Position numbers and translations under genes: made by a program | DNA from: Phalacrocorax aristotelis | Lineage: Eukaryota > Chordata > Aves > Suliformes > Phalacrocoracidae | NCBI RefSeq assembly: GCF_949628215.1 | Contig: NC_134282.1 | Span: 18,084,723 to 18,148,722, forward strand | DNA length: 64,000 bases | Direction: 5' to 3' | Part shown: positions 26,901 through 41,900 of the stretch, in pieces | How the letters are laid out: each line of letters opens with the position of its first letter | How positions within the stretch are numbered: the stretch's first letter is position 1 | The notes under the pieces: model-generated | What the model saw: the letters and a program-made list of their open reading frames with translations, nothing else | The model's database searches: none | What the model was told of the DNA's origin: nothing

Positions 26901-29900
26901 AGACTACTTGTGCTTTAAACCACTTCTAAATTATGCTGTTTTGTTCTGAGCTTTTGTTTCTCTGTCACATTCTTTTAAATTGGTCTTTCATTTTTCATTT
27001 TTCTCTATAGCAAAAAGCATCCTTAAGTCCTCAGAAGCAAAGTCCTCTGGATAGCGAGGTAAGAGTCTGATATGAGTATTACTAGGCATGTCAGCACCTG
27101 AATTCTTAGCAGTCTCCGTCAGAGAGATTTTTCTGATAATGGAGAACTCTTCAGGACTGGGTTATAGCATAGTTTTTTCGCACTTACTAAGCTTTGCATT
27201 GGGGTTTGGGTTTTTCGGGTTTTTGTTTGGGTTGGTTTTTTTTTTTGCTTATGGAACCAGTCTAATATTTCCTCCTGTTCATGTAGAGTGCCTGTCCGAG
27301 TGTGGTGTTTTATTGTTTCTTGTATGTTTTCTATGTTCTATACAGAAAATACATTTCATATTCCATTTTAAGATACTCCTTGCAAGCAGTACAGTTTACT
27401 TTCGAATGGGAGTTTTCAGACAAGTTATTGTGTTGCAGTCATCCTTCATTGATCAGTTTTCTCCCAGTTTCCCATCATCAGATCACCAGTTATCCCAGAA
27501 ATACTAAGCATTAGAATTTCAAGGGTTATCAGAAAAACAAATATATCAATTTTTTTTAGAGTTTTTATTCTAGTGTAGTTTTATAATAAAAAACAGTAAG
27601 CCAGTAGGGAACACAAATCATGCAAGGCTCACTCTTCCAGAATATACAGAGCTGAGCCAATGACATCTGTTCGCTCTCTGCATCAGATTTCTGCATAGTA
27701 ATAGCTCTTCCACTGCTTGCCATCCCCACTTTCCTCTAGGGGAAGATAAATCACTTGGCAGTGTTAATCAGATCAAAACTTTTAATAATCTAATGAATAT
27801 AAATAGTTCTTTATCAGCATTTTCCAACTAATTCTTTTTTGTTAGAAAATTACCAAAACATGGGGTAATTGAAATAGTTTTTGTTCCTTTTCCTCCTTAA
27901 TGTTGCTCTGTTAATTTATTCTTTTTAAAGGTCCTTTGTTCTGCAGCAGTAAGAACTGTGAATACGTAGTTGTCTGTATTTGGTTGAGACAACACAGGAA
28001 GCAGAATAATTGATTCCTTCAGTAATACAAATACACTGTAATTCATGGGTCATGTGGCTGTATATTCCTACAGAGTTACATACACTTTATGGATTTTTTA
28101 AAAAAGCCTTGCAATGCTATAAAGCAGCAGTACCCGTTCCAAAATTTCTGTCTGTTCACATAACGTGTGTTTCTGACATTCAGTGTGTTTCTGACATTAC
28201 TCCATCTCTCCCACCTCCCAGTGTCACTTTCCATCCAGAAGGTCTCAGCATACTGATGATAGTGCCTTGTTAGTGGTAAGATCCTGCACGTAATGGCCTT
28301 TTTATGTGGCAGATTCTAGAGCATAGAAATAAAAACATGTTATGATTGTCTCAGATTAGACCAACTATTTTAGAGCTAATCTAAATAGCATAAAACATGA
28401 ACATCTTTGAAAAGTGGCTTAGCTGTGAACTTTAATAGCATGAATATGTTGGTACTTGTACAAAAACAGCTTCTAAAATTAAAAATCCACCTCTGCTTGT
28501 CCTGGTTTGATTCCTTCTCTGTTTAGCTTGCTTCCTAACTGATGTGCTCTTAAGTGTCAAGTAAGCAATTTTAATACTTTGAGTACAGCTTTCACTTGTT
28601 TGCATTCTGCACATGGTGGTTAGAAATACTTAGTATCTTGGTAACCATATCCTAGCACAGGGAGAAACTGCTCTACTTTTGAATGCCAGAAATCATGAAA
28701 TATTCCTCATACCTTTTCATTTTTTATCGGTGAAGATGTCTTAAAAATAATTTGTTGTGAACACTTAACAAAAACAAAAACATGTATGTACTTACTTCAT
28801 GTTTTATGCTATTTCTTCCTTTATGGCATCTTAGCAATGTAGCCTAATTAAAGAATATAATCCATGTCTATAAAAGAAAAATACACCTGATTTGCCTGCT
28901 GTTTGCATGACTGCATGCTGGGATTTATTTTCTTAATTCGCATGCTTCCATTATCTGCCTAAATTTTTTTAGGCGGTGCTCTCGGACTATCTCTCTCCAG
29001 AACATGTTGGTCAAGATATTTATGGTCTCTTTATTCAGACTTTTTGGTTTTCCTGCTTTCACATGACTAGCACGGTGTGGGAGAAAAAGAAAGGTCCTAA
29101 TATGAAACAGAGATTTAGCTGTGATCATGCATGTGCCTGTTTAGAGAAATCACAATCAAGCATTAAAAATGTGCTTTCATACTTAGATAATAAAAAACAG
29201 GAGAATAGCAGTGGTTTGAGTTAAGTGTTGATATTCCATTGTCAGTGAATTCATCTTTGGAATGTATTTTAAAGATAACTTTAAGGAGCCCATTTCTATT
29301 TGATTGTGTGATCCCGTGACTTTTGTTGTAAATGAATTTATAGAATTTTGTTACATAACTTGGAATTCTCAGAAATTATTTTGAAACTGGCTTCCATCAT
29401 TGCTGGTTTCCTTTGTGTCTTTAACCAAGTTACATCCTTGCACTTCACAAAAGAGTGGGCAGTCTGGTAGGGAAAGATTGAACTAAATTTGAAAGCAGTC
29501 GTTTATCCATTTCTCTTTTGATTCCTTGCTCTTTTCAGCATCACTAAACTATAATAGTATATGAAATACTGAATTTTCTGAACTGGTGAAGTATGATCTG
29601 CAGCTCTGTTTTGCAGTGGAAATACATACTGTGTCTAATGATGACATATGCCAGGGTAGCTGTTTCTGGCAATTATTGTAACTGGAACATTAAGCCTAGG
29701 CTAGCTCATTAATTTGTAGCATTTTTGTTTCTATAAATGTATTTTGTATGGTAAAAACTTGTTCAACAACAAGGAAATGTTCGTTAGTTTGCTTTTAAAA
29801 AAAAAAAGTCTGTCATAAGAGTTGAAATTACCTTTACCTTTTTATATTCTGTTGCATTTCATTTGACCTTTTCCCTCTCCTTGTGGTTTTGAAATTTAGC

Positions 29901-32900
29901 TAGGTCTGATTTCAGAGAATGTTTTTTTCCCTCCACCAAAGTATAGAGGCATTTCATACCAAAATAATATTCGCTAATGGTAGTTTTCAGTACACATTTT
30001 CCATTTATGTAGTTTCCTCTCTGTGTTTTTCTCTCTCTTCATAAAGACTGCATGCAATAGTGTAAACTTTACCTTGCAAAACTTTTGGACATTGAAACTT
30101 GCAGATAAGTTAGCTTTTAAAAATATTTTTAAAAAATTAAACAAAAAATTTGCTAGATTTTTCCACTGATTGTTTTAACTCTATGGTGTGGGAATAACAC
30201 TTTCTGTCAAAAGAGGAGAATATTACATACAGGTGTAATAAAAAATCCCTAGTTCAGAATTTACCTTGTTTCATCAGAGCTCTCTAAAGTGAGCAGTTGC
30301 TTCTCTTTTACTCCTAACAACGTTTTTGGCTCAGATGTTAGAAAAAGATTAAAAAGTAATAGATCTAATATGTGGTTAGAAAGCAAGTTAGTTTTATTTT
30401 ACTACTTCCTGCTTCTGGTATTGTTGCTGCTTTAACAAATTTTCTTAAAACAAAATTTAAGTTGTGAATCTGCATTTTTAGATCTTATATCATGTTTCTT
30501 TTGGTCTTATCCTTCTTGTCTCTTATCACTAATTAAAATTAAAATGTATTCATATTGCACAGGCTACTCTGGCAGTTTCTTCCTGTTTGTAAACAATTTC
30601 AGGACAGTCTGAACTCACAAAATGACTACCCGTTCTTTCTTTGAATGGTAATAGTTTGCTTTAGTTGTGTTTCTTCTACATACCTGTGATTTGGAATGAA
30701 GTGGAGTTTGGCTGTATTACTTCATTGCACACTGTGGTGGATTTCTTTTTGTTGGTTTGTAATAGCCAGACTAACTAAAATGTTGCTGAAGAAATGTAGT
30801 CACTGGCCTCTCTGAAAAAATGTGCTGTATACCTCAAAGTTTGATACTAGCCATATCCTGCTTGCTATTCTCACAAGGGTAGTCCTATTACAGTTAAGGT
30901 TACTTGTTGAGATAGTATCAAGGCTTCAGACTTGGCTGATGATTTCAGCCTTGATTGTTTAGGAATCTCATTTTCCCCCAAATACATTCTTGTTTTCTCC
31001 CATACTGTGCCCTAAAAGGTGAGTACTATGCAAGAAAAAAAAAAAAAAACAACACACAAAACAAAACCCAGAACATCCTCTCAAACTGCTGCTCAGTTTC
31101 TCTGTTGCCATGAAATACTTGATAAGGATCAGGCAGCTGGTGTGACCTCTTCCTTTCATAACCTTTGTGTCATTGCTGTCTTGTGCTCCTTTCTTTGCAT
31201 TGTGTTTTCTTGTGGTCTCAAACATGGCCTGAGGCCATCATGTTACTGTTAGCATGTGGGATCTCTGAAACGTTTCAAAGTTAAGGCTTTTAGGCACCAG
31301 TGTGTTACAAATAGTAATGGTATGGGTAAAGTAAGCTGGACTTGAATTATGTGAACTTGTGCCCTGGAGTTTTCTCTCAGAGCATTGGCATCCATTTGTG
31401 TATTCAAATGTTTAATAATCAAATTCCCTTAAAATATCCTTATTTGGTTCGTTCAGAGTTCTGGTTGGGCTCTGCTTTGGCAGTCCCTGTATCTACAGTT
31501 GTTTCTGGTGCAGGGAGATTTCTCTGACTTCAGTGCTAGACCTAGAGGCCAACTGCAGCATGTGCAGTAGGGTGTTTTAAGTCTGAATTGCAGCATCCTG
31601 GTTCCTTTGTATTGTGGCTACCTTTTGTTACAGTTGTTCTTTGCCTCACTTCTTCCTTTCTTCCCTCTCTTTCTTTCCTTGCTGTCCCTGACAGAACGGC
31701 TTTGAGCCTCTCTTTGTGTTTGAGATTGACAATAACACCAATACCATTAAAAGAAGGCCAGGGACTCGCAAACAGGTGAAGAGCATGCAGTGTGCTGCTG
31801 TTGTGATTGTCCTACCTTGTGGTGTGCCGTGTTCCCCTTCCCTTCGCCCACTGCTGGGTACGTGGATTGTGATGACTTCTTGTTAGTCTGTGTCAAGGTT
31901 GTCTTGCTCTATTCATAAAGGAATAAACAGTTACGTTAATGTTACAGACCACCTACTTCTGTTTTATTTTACTGTTCTTATATACTAGCTAATGTTTGCT
32001 TAAGTCAAGTGATATTTTGAAACTCCGTAAAACAAACACAAAAAAAGAAACCCATGATTTTTGCTCTGCACTGCTGTGTAGAAAGAGGCTGTCTTGACAA
32101 TCAGCTGTTAAGTCTGCGTAAGGCCTAAATATGTTTGTACTTAAGGCTTGCCCCGAGTGTAACTACTCCTCTAGTCCTTCCTGGCTGTACTGTTCTGAAG
32201 TGGTAGAATAGTTGCAAACCATTTTAGATACTAACACTCCCAAGTGTGTTGTTCACATCTTAGAGTTTCTGGGTGTCATTTGGTGTTCTTTTCCTGTGCC
32301 AAACTGCCACTTTGCAATTGGAATGCTGTTTCAGAAAGTATAGTTTCACTCTTAAGCCATTCAGTCCTCAAATGTTAGCGTTTTGATTGTGCCTTCAGTA
32401 AGACACGGAATTTGGCCTTCTAGATCCACCTGTCAGTGACAGATAGGCATGCTGGAGCTCCTGTTCTGTAAACATGAGTTGTTGTTTATTTGGTTGGATT
32501 TGATATTGGTTATAACTTAAAGTTGGCTGCAGTTTGTTTGTGACAACACTGTAAATCTTCACACTAACATCTTCCCCAAGAGCTAGATTCCACTGATGGA
32601 ATCTTATTTCCTTTGTGTGTAATTCACAAGGATGAGCATTAGGTGCTTGTGGCAGACACAAAGTGTGTCTTGAGCCAGTTAGATGTGCGTTTCTCTGATT
32701 TTACAAAGTTGATAGGAAAATAACTTACTAAGAATGCATAATGTACTTGAAACATTAAAAAGAAAGCTATTTATTTTAGTGGCTCAGAATGAACTGTTGT
32801 AGGGTAAAATTTCCTTTTGTCTGATGGCATAGGTGTTTCATTAGGTGTTAAAGAAGCTTTCACTTCACTTACTGCTCTTGGTTCCGTTTACTGTATTGTA

Positions 32901-35900
32901 TGTAAAAGAAACATTGCACCTCCCGAGCTTATTAGCCAGAAAGTTCAGGAGGGTAGGTAGGCTTTAACTGTAGTTCAGCAATTATTTGTGTGTTGCCTGC
33001 TGAGTGTTTCTGAGAATGTGATCATGATCGCCTCTTCGTTTTTAACTTGCCTACTGCATTCCACCTTTGTGCGTGACCAGCAGCCATTTGCTAACACTGC
33101 TGCTGCCTTCTCTTTCTTTCTGCATTCAGTCGCTCTCAGGGTTGAATCAAGAAAGCTGTGCTACTACCCTGCCTAATGCCTCTACCTTCAGTCCTGTCAA
33201 GGTATCTCTTGCTGTTATCATTTGCCAGTAAAGTCAACAAAAAACTCCTGGATCCACACATCTGTTTTAACAGGTGTTAGTCTGTCAGCTTCTAATCAAA
33301 GTTCAAATAGAGTATGAATCTGATTTACCTGATAAAACTGTAGCAGATATTACCTCATGTTAGCTTTAGGCTGTGTCTGCAGGAGGCCTAAGCCATAAAA
33401 ACGTGGTAACCAGTCTCTGCTCCAAGGGGTTCTTCGTTGTCTTTGATGTTGCTTTTTCTGTAGAAGATTATTTACTCTTGATCAAGTTGAGTTCATCAAA
33501 AGTACTCTTGTTGTATTATTTACTGGCTTACTTATGAATACAGATATCCTATGTTTGTTTCTCTTCTGTGGAAACTGCTGTACTGAATGCATTCATCACA
33601 AGAAATCATTAGTCTGTGTAAGCACTGTAATAAGACCACAGTGTGTTTCACTGGGGAGAGTAATGCTCAGGAAATAGCGGTTTTGCACTAGTGAAGGTGT
33701 AGAAGAGGTGTATCCTTATTGGTGCTGTTGTAATGCAAGTTCTGCATGTTATTTAATTATCTGTTTTTCTGTGTCCCCTTTGCAAAGAATATTTTCAAGG
33801 TTTTGGTTGGAAGGAAGAGTAAACGAAGATCTGTCATTGCACAGTCAGTGCTGTTTCATCATTCTTTTTCCTCAGAAAAAAAGCAACTGTCATTTCTGCA
33901 AAAGAAAAAACTTTCACTTTCTGCAGAGATGAGACTTGGGGAGCAACATACTGTGTATTTTCACATTTCTGTTTTTTTTCCTGAAACACACTTAGATGGA
34001 TGGAGTGTTTTTTAAAACACAAAAAATTGAAATGTAGTCACAGCTTTTCCAGATTAGGAGCATTTATACTCTTCTGCTTCTTTTGTCCACAGAGTGATGA
34101 CAGATCTACCATCTCCCCTGGCTCACCTACTACTCAGACAGGTAACAGGGAAAGGAAGAAAAGGTTCTGAAAAATAAGATCAAAATGCCTGCTTGGTTAT
34201 TTGTACTATGAAGAGAAGGGATCATATGTTCCCATCTCTGTATGTGGCACTTCTGTGCTAGAGAATTTACCCAGTTATTTGGGTCCCCTTATAAACACAG
34301 GAAGGAAGAGAAAACAGGTGAAACATGTCCTCAGGCAGAGCGTAGGGTTTGGCTGTTTTAGGCCTTCATACAGGCTTTGGCACACAGATACATTCAGCAA
34401 CAGTCAGAACAGTTGTTGGAATTGGTATGTGGAATGTGCTTTGCATGCAAGTGCCCTTGGAAGTGCCTTTTCCTGCTCTGCACTTTTATCATGCATGGCT
34501 GTAATTTATTTTGTCATTATTATATTAAAATTTGTTTTGTTCGTTTTAATTACCACATTGCTGACCCCTTTTCCTATTTAAACTCTAACCATTTCCTTCT
34601 TCCTCCTTTCCTTTCCTGTGCCTTTCCACATTTGTTTAGTCCACCTTTCCCCTCCATATCCTGGCCATGCAGCCCCGCCTTCCTATAGAAACCCTTCCCA
34701 GCGACCTGAGAGTTTCCTTTTCCGAGCAGCTGTCAGGGATGAAGCAAACAAAGGTAGGTTATATAGCTTAGAAATTAGCTAGTTTTGCTACTGTATATTA
34801 ACATCTGCATTACCTAGGTTTTGCACTGTTCTATTACTTCAGGTCATTATCATCAAACCACTTCTAGATTTCCATTTCTAGATATAAGGAATTAAATACT
34901 TTGTGAATAAGCAGGTTTTTATTTAGAGCTGTCAAATATTCTTTTGTTGTAGTTCTGGAAATACAGGATTTTGTTCTTCCTGGTCTGTGCTTACATGTAG
35001 ATACCAAGGAAATTCCACAAAAGTCTTCAGCCACTGATGAAGACAGCTTTATAAATTTTGCGTTGCACAGTAGCACATAACAAAATTACAATTTCTGTAG
35101 AAAGGCCAAACTGTTTCAATATACTTCATCTGGCAAAACTTTTTTCTCCTTTTGTGAACGGTTATTAGCCAACAGAAAGAACAGAATCTAATTGGAAATG
35201 AAAATGTGTTATAGAACACCTCATTTATGTTAGTAGATATTAGCTTGATTAATAATCAACGAACGAAACAGTTATGAAAAGGAATGTCCTGTAACCATTC
35301 TGGAACCTTGTGTGTGCATGTGTAGTACAGCAATGTGAAGGACAATCAGCCAAACCGTGCTTAGTGATTTTCTTTCCTTTGTGCTATGTTTTCAGTTGTT
35401 ACTTCACCTTCTACCCGTGCCTTGTCTCCTGCTAATGATTCTGCAGACCCTAGAGTAAGACAAAATTCCAAACAGCGAGAGGAGGAGCTGGAGCTAATAG
35501 AGCAGCTACGTAAGGTAAGTTCTGCCAGGAGCCAGTATGTGGGTATCTTAGTAAATGCATTGCGTGCATCCTGCTAAATCTGTCCTTTTGTTTTAGACTG
35601 ATTTCACCAAACCAATATGGTGAACAGTTGACCGAAGTTAAATGGAGTTGTACAGTTTTTCAGATGGATACAGTGGTGTTTGCTTTGGTTTTCGTGGTAG
35701 ATAAAATCAGCTTCAAATTCTGTAAAATATAATGTGCTGACTCCTGCTTCTGAGTGTCCAGTGATGTCTGCTTTTAAAATAAACACGTGCTGGCTTTCTT
35801 CCTTATCAGCCTTCACACTTGCAAGAAACTCCCTGCAAAGTTTCCTTAATGTCGCCTTTTTAATCTTTTTTTTTTTTTTTTTTTTTTTAATTCCTCTTTG

Positions 35901-38900
35901 CTGTAAAGCCCACAGAGAAGCAGGAGGAATGCAGAGACTACCACCAGTCAAGGTGACAGCGTAGTTTCCTTGTGTGCTCTGGATCCATCTATTGTTTCTT
36001 GCCTTATCCTTAGGTGCAAAATACCTGAGGTACAAATATTCCTTGTGGTTGTGTCGTTTCCCTGTTCAGGGCCATCACGCTCCTGGTTTATGCCCAGGTA
36101 CAATGACAAGACATGTGAATATTGAAAATGTCACATGGCATTAAGGTACTGCCCTGCCTTGCCCCAGACTTGTTTCTGGAGGGCATGAAGGGATTCCCTG
36201 AGGTGCTCTAATTAATTGTTTGAGCTTTCTCAAGAAATAAGAATTCCTGCTTGTTAAAGCTGACTTTTAAAAGTCATAAACATCCCAGATAGACAGAGAG
36301 AGATCCTTCTCTTTGTAAATTTTAAAGCAAGGACAATCTCCTTTCCCCAAAAGGAGAAAGTTATCCTAAATAAAACAAAACAAAACTTGGTCCTCTTCGC
36401 AGAGCCTCTCTTTGTTATCTCAGAATGCTTTGTATGTAGTCTCTCTTGTTCTGCTTCCCAAGTAATCTTAAATATCTTTTTTTTTTACTTAAAAAAATTT
36501 AGGTACAGCGTAACAACTCAGTGAAATTCACACAGCATTTGAAATAATATTAAAAGCCTGAATTGAAATTTTATTCATTCCATTACACAAATCTATCTAC
36601 CTTGTTTCTTTAAAACGATTTATGCAAAGTAGTTTGGGTTTTACTTTACAGGGAAAAGTGTTGTTATGACTTTTGGTAACTATGTTGTCTCCCAATCCAC
36701 AATGACAATTACTTTCACTTCCATTCTCTGAGAATATGTAGGATTAGGAATACGATTCTTAGACTCTGACTTCCATTATTTTTTAGTGACAGTTGTAGTA
36801 GTCCCCTGTGCTGTACAATGAAAGCTGTTCGTCACTGAACTTAACTGCTCCCAGACTGTGGTCAGCTCTGGGCCACAATAGTGCGCAGAGCCTTCCTTGG
36901 TGCTACTTAGAAAGCTGTTTAGAAGCGTCACGAGGATGGACAGAGAGTTGTAATGGAAGCAGTTCTGCCTTTTATAAAATGTTCTGCGAATGAAACAGTT
37001 GGAGAAAACCAGCTCTTACTTTTTGTGTGTCTGTGTTCATTTTTGTACAGAATATAGAATCACGGTTGAAAGTGTCATTGCCCAGTGATCTTGGAGCAGC
37101 TCTCACCGATGGTGTTGTTCTGTGTCATTTAGCTAATCATGTGCGTCCTCGATCTGTTCCCAGCATTCATGTCCCCTCACCTGCTGTTGTAAGTATGTAA
37201 TAATGATAGTATTTTATAGGTGTCCAAAATAACATCCAACAAAGTTCTGTAATCCAGACAGATGCTAAATTCAGCATTCCCCTTTGTGAATGCACGTGAC
37301 AAAAAATAACCATCTGTTCTGTCTAAAAAGATCTATAGCTTCATTAAAATAAACTATTTTGGGGGGTGTTTCATTTAAATGAAGTTACTTCTAATACAGA
37401 TTGTAAGAAAATGTTAACGTTTTCAAGTTTTCTCTGTGTTAACCTGAAAACTAGCAGCATAAGAGACAGTTCAGCCTGAAAGCTGAAATAGGATATTTCA
37501 AATGGTCTGAGAAGCTCGGGCAAACAGATAAGTAGGAAAATACAACATTCTCTACAACGTGTAGGATCCCACTACACAAGACAGTGAAAACGGGCAGAGA
37601 AGCCAGGCTGATTACTGTGTCCACTTCACAGCACTACAAATTCCTCTGCTTAGGAATTCTACCAGAGCACACTTGAGCTACTTGGAGAACAGCATCTCCT
37701 GGAACAAAACAAATCCAGTCATACCTTTGCGATAACAGGAGAAAAGGTGTTGTATCTGGGGACTGCTGAGAGCAAGGAAGGAAGAGCACAGAGAAGTCTG
37801 AAAATTTCTGAAGTTGTTTTTCTTACCCTGCCCAACTGCAGTGTTTCTGGAAAGCAATGAAGATGATACATTTCTGGGTGCGTTACTGTGTATCACGTAG
37901 GGAAAGCACAGAATTAGAGAAAGCTAAGAACTGAAATAATGACAGATTATTCACCTAATCTGTATTTGTGGAAGTCAGAAAGTTCAGTGAAAATATTTAG
38001 GGTCAGCTACTTAGAAGTAGTATGGAGAGGCATATTGCTTGTTATGCACCTTTAAATTGTATGAATAAGGAAAAAAACCTGAAGATTATTCCTGGGGTGA
38101 AGTTGTCCAAACATGCATGTTGTGTTTGCTTTTACTTATTTTGGAGTCAGTCTTTCTGTTGGTTGGAATTTGAACTGGCACTTACGGGGCTGCCCACTCT
38201 ATCATTGTGGTTCCTCTCCCTTGGACTTAATGTGAACAAGTAGATGCCTTCGTTATTTTGAGAACGATTGAGCTGGACACACCAACATTTTAGGCAGATT
38301 GTGGAATCATTAAGAGAAAAGGCATACAGCCGCTATTCAGAAGACTTGTGTCATTGAGAATTGTCTTTTCAATGGCTTTATGTGCTGTTGAATATTCTGT
38401 GTTAGGAGTTAAATCATGGCTTTGTCATATAAATCCCAAGGAAGATGCAGCCTTTAGCTGCAAGGCTCCAGGAGCAGGACAGGCATCATGTCATTCCTCA
38501 GTCACAATGTGATCTTTGTATTCCCTTTGCGCTTTGGGAGAAAGAAGTCAGCACCAGCCTTTAACCTGCTTTCTTAGTGGGGAAATACAGCACATTGAGG
38601 GGACAGAGCAGAAACCCCGCTGTTTATGGAAAAGTATTGAACCCAGAGCGGCCGCTGCCTGCTGCTACGTAGACTGTGGGTAACTTATTCAAAGGAGCAG
38701 GAAGTCTGTGTCTCTCTAACCAGAAAAGAATAAGCTTTAAGAAAGGAACGAGACAGAACCTGTGCCGTGGTATGTCTGTGTAGAGGTGTGAAAGTTAACT
38801 GCAGAAAGAAGCTTGCTTGAAAAAATGCCAGTGAGTGCAATTCAAACAGCTGCATCACACACATCTACAAGAGGTTTACAAGCAGCAAGCTTCAATTCCA

Positions 38901-41900
38901 GTTTTCTTCCATTATTTTCTGGTTTCATTTAGCCTTCATTTCTTTTATCTCTTTGTTAATTGAAATATGGTTCGATATTTATATATTTTTGTATTGTAGC
39001 AATCCAGAACAGACTCCAGATTGCTTCATATCATGAAATTGCTCTGAAATCACAGCATGGAAGCCATGCATGTGTGTTCTGTTCAAAATATATTTTAAAA
39101 ATTATCATACAGCAGTCACTAAAGTGTTAGCCAGTTTTTTATAACACCTTGTATATCAATATTGCACAGCTTAGAATTGTCTTTTTTTAAAAACATCCAG
39201 CACTCATAAATTAGCTTTTCATAAAATAGCTTTGAAATCTGGACGTGCTTTTCTAAAAAACAACAGAGCCTGCTTTGAATTAGACAAGCTTATGTCAGTG
39301 TGATACGTTTTTGGCAAAGGGATTTACTAAGAGTTTTACTTAAATAAAAAACAAAGGTCTTTCAAAATCATGCCAATTAAGAAAACTATGCCTGCCTCCT
39401 TTACTTCTTTGCAGCCTAAACTTACAATGGCAAAATGCAGACGAAATGTGGAGAATTTCTTGGAAGCTTGCAGGAGGATTGGAGTGCCTCAGGTACGTAT
39501 TTCTACTGTCCTGATGCAATGTTTCAGGTGCAGTTTTATATGATGCTTCAGAAAATAAAATCTTCTTTGAAAAATTCGAGGAAAACAAAATATTAAAAGT
39601 TTAGAAGGTTCAGGTATAAGCTGTGTCTGGCAGTATAGATCAGACTTACCTTGCATTGTCTCCAGAGCAAAAAGAAGTCAGATATAGTTTATCAGAGGTC
39701 TGATTCACTTACTGCTGTGCCTCAAATTTGTAACAGCTGATGCAATTCGAGGCTGCCTTTAGAATTGCAAGATATTTCTATAAAAACAATTACATTTTCT
39801 CAATATTAGATATTTGACATCTTAGAAGTGGGATAAAATTTGGATGGTGTTTTGCATGTTTTTATCCCAAAGCTTTTCATGTTCCTTCAGAATAATTCTC
39901 TTACGTGAATGTCTTCACTGTCTTACCAATAAGTCACGATATGATTGGCCTTTCTCTGATGGTAGCTATCTTTGCATAGATCCTAATTCTTTTGTTATAT
40001 ATCGGTGGTAGAAGCCTATCTTCTGGTATTCCTTGTCCTCTTCTGAAACTTGGAAGAGCCAGGAGGTGGGAACATATAAAATAGTCCATCTGAGTCCAGT
40101 TATCCTGTTTTATGCTCTCCTGTCCTTTCCACTTCGTCTCATTCACCCGCTGTCTCAGTACAAATAGTTTTGATATGTGATTGTTCTTTATTTTTCTTCT
40201 AGTGCATTAATTTATTTGTTTTCTTATACTGCTAAGCATTCGTGTTTCTGTTGTAGGTGCTGTTTTCTTTCTTTTGTATTGTGAAAGGGGAAAAGTAGAC
40301 CCAGTGACTCATTTCCCAGCTGTTTCTAAAAGCAATGTTCTCGAGTCAGTCATGCAGTATTTTCTGGTGTTTTCAGATAGCTTCACTTGCAGGCGTTTGA
40401 GCCATTAGGATTTTAGGATAGCATATTTATTCAGCCACCTGGCAATTTCACATGACGCAGTGGTAAATTGCATTGGAACGTGGTAGGGAGTTGTAAGTAA
40501 CCATTAGTAATTTGGGATCCTGCACTGTTTTAGTCCCCTGAGAAACTTCAGACTTTTACTACCAGCAGAACTAGACAATATAAATTTTCTGGGGCAAAAT
40601 TGTTCAATTCCATCTCAGCTTCCCTCAAATATGAAGATGTAATTTTTATAGGATTGCAGTACAGAGCAGATCACTGAATGACCCACATTTAAAACAAACA
40701 AAAAAGCCACTCAAGAAAACATCCCCTATAGACCCAGTCTGTGACATCTGCTACACCTACTGTCTACGACCCTCCTATTCTTCTCCTACTTGTTGCTTAA
40801 ATGTGAAAGAGTTCAAGGAGAGTGCCTCTGGGGAAACTTACTGAAATATCCCCCACCTAAACTCTAAAGTTACTCTCACATCTACATTACATATCTACTG
40901 AGATGTGAACATAAGATATCTGTATGCAAGAACGGCATGGCAGCCTAGTATATTTTTCTGGAAAAGACACCTGCAGGTATTTCCATTCATTTAAATGGTA
41001 ATTCTGAAACTAAAAGGCTTTCTGAAGGTATGGACCTATGTAGAAATGCTTACCTTCTAAGAGGAAGGCTGCTTTTAGAAAATGCTAATTACAGGCACCA
41101 CAGTGGAGCAGCTATTTCTGTAGAATTTTGCTAGTTAAACCCCTTGCATCAAAAGAAACCGGCAGTTGAACAGATTGATGTGTGCATCTAGATTTCACTG
41201 ATTTACAGTGGTTACCTGTGTGAAAGGCAGGGAAAAGATACACAGTGGGAATAGTTACAGAACACTTAAGCTCTAGTTAGTAATAGATATTTCTGCAGGA
41301 TAGTGCAATCAAGCATCAGTTACACATAAATAGTCCCTTGTCCTACTGTTTTCACTAACTAAGATACATGTGGAGTCTTAGCTTTGGTGAGTACTCAGTG
41401 CTAACAGCATCTCAGAAACCTGTAGCCTCTTCATTTCCCCTGGAGAAAAACGGTTTTCACTAAGGCATGTGTAAACTGCTATGCTTTTAACAACAAAGAA
41501 TAGTTACATGTTTAAGCTGTACAGGTGGCAGGCACCTCACAGAACACTAAATATTTGCATTGAGTTCATTGCAACAGGAGTCTTGTGGATTCCTTTGTGA
41601 GAATTAACCAGCTGTGACAATGCTTCTCAAACATGTAGCTTATATCTGAGATGTCTGATGACTGACTGCTTCGTGGATGTTGCTATGGCTAACTGACTGA
41701 CCTTTTTTTTCTGTCTGTTTTCCCTTCCTGCTCACACACTCTGGACAGGACAATCTTTGTTCCCCTTCTGACATTCTTCAGCTAAACCTCAGCGTTAAAA
41801 GAACAGTTGAGACTCTTCTTTCCCTGGGGACAGATTCAGAAGAATCCAGTCTTGTCTCCCTTTCCGTTCAGCTCTGGGGCTTTGTGGTGTTTTACTGTAC

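Noticed and set aside
27088..27507. A 139-codon hydrophobic frame
   Set aside because: T/G-rich intron sequence gives Phe/Leu/Val-rich translation by composition. There is no exon framing.
35604..36035. A 143-codon frame on the - strand
   Set aside because: It runs through the T-run (read as poly-Lys) and lies within an LRCH3 intron. There is no homology or splice context.
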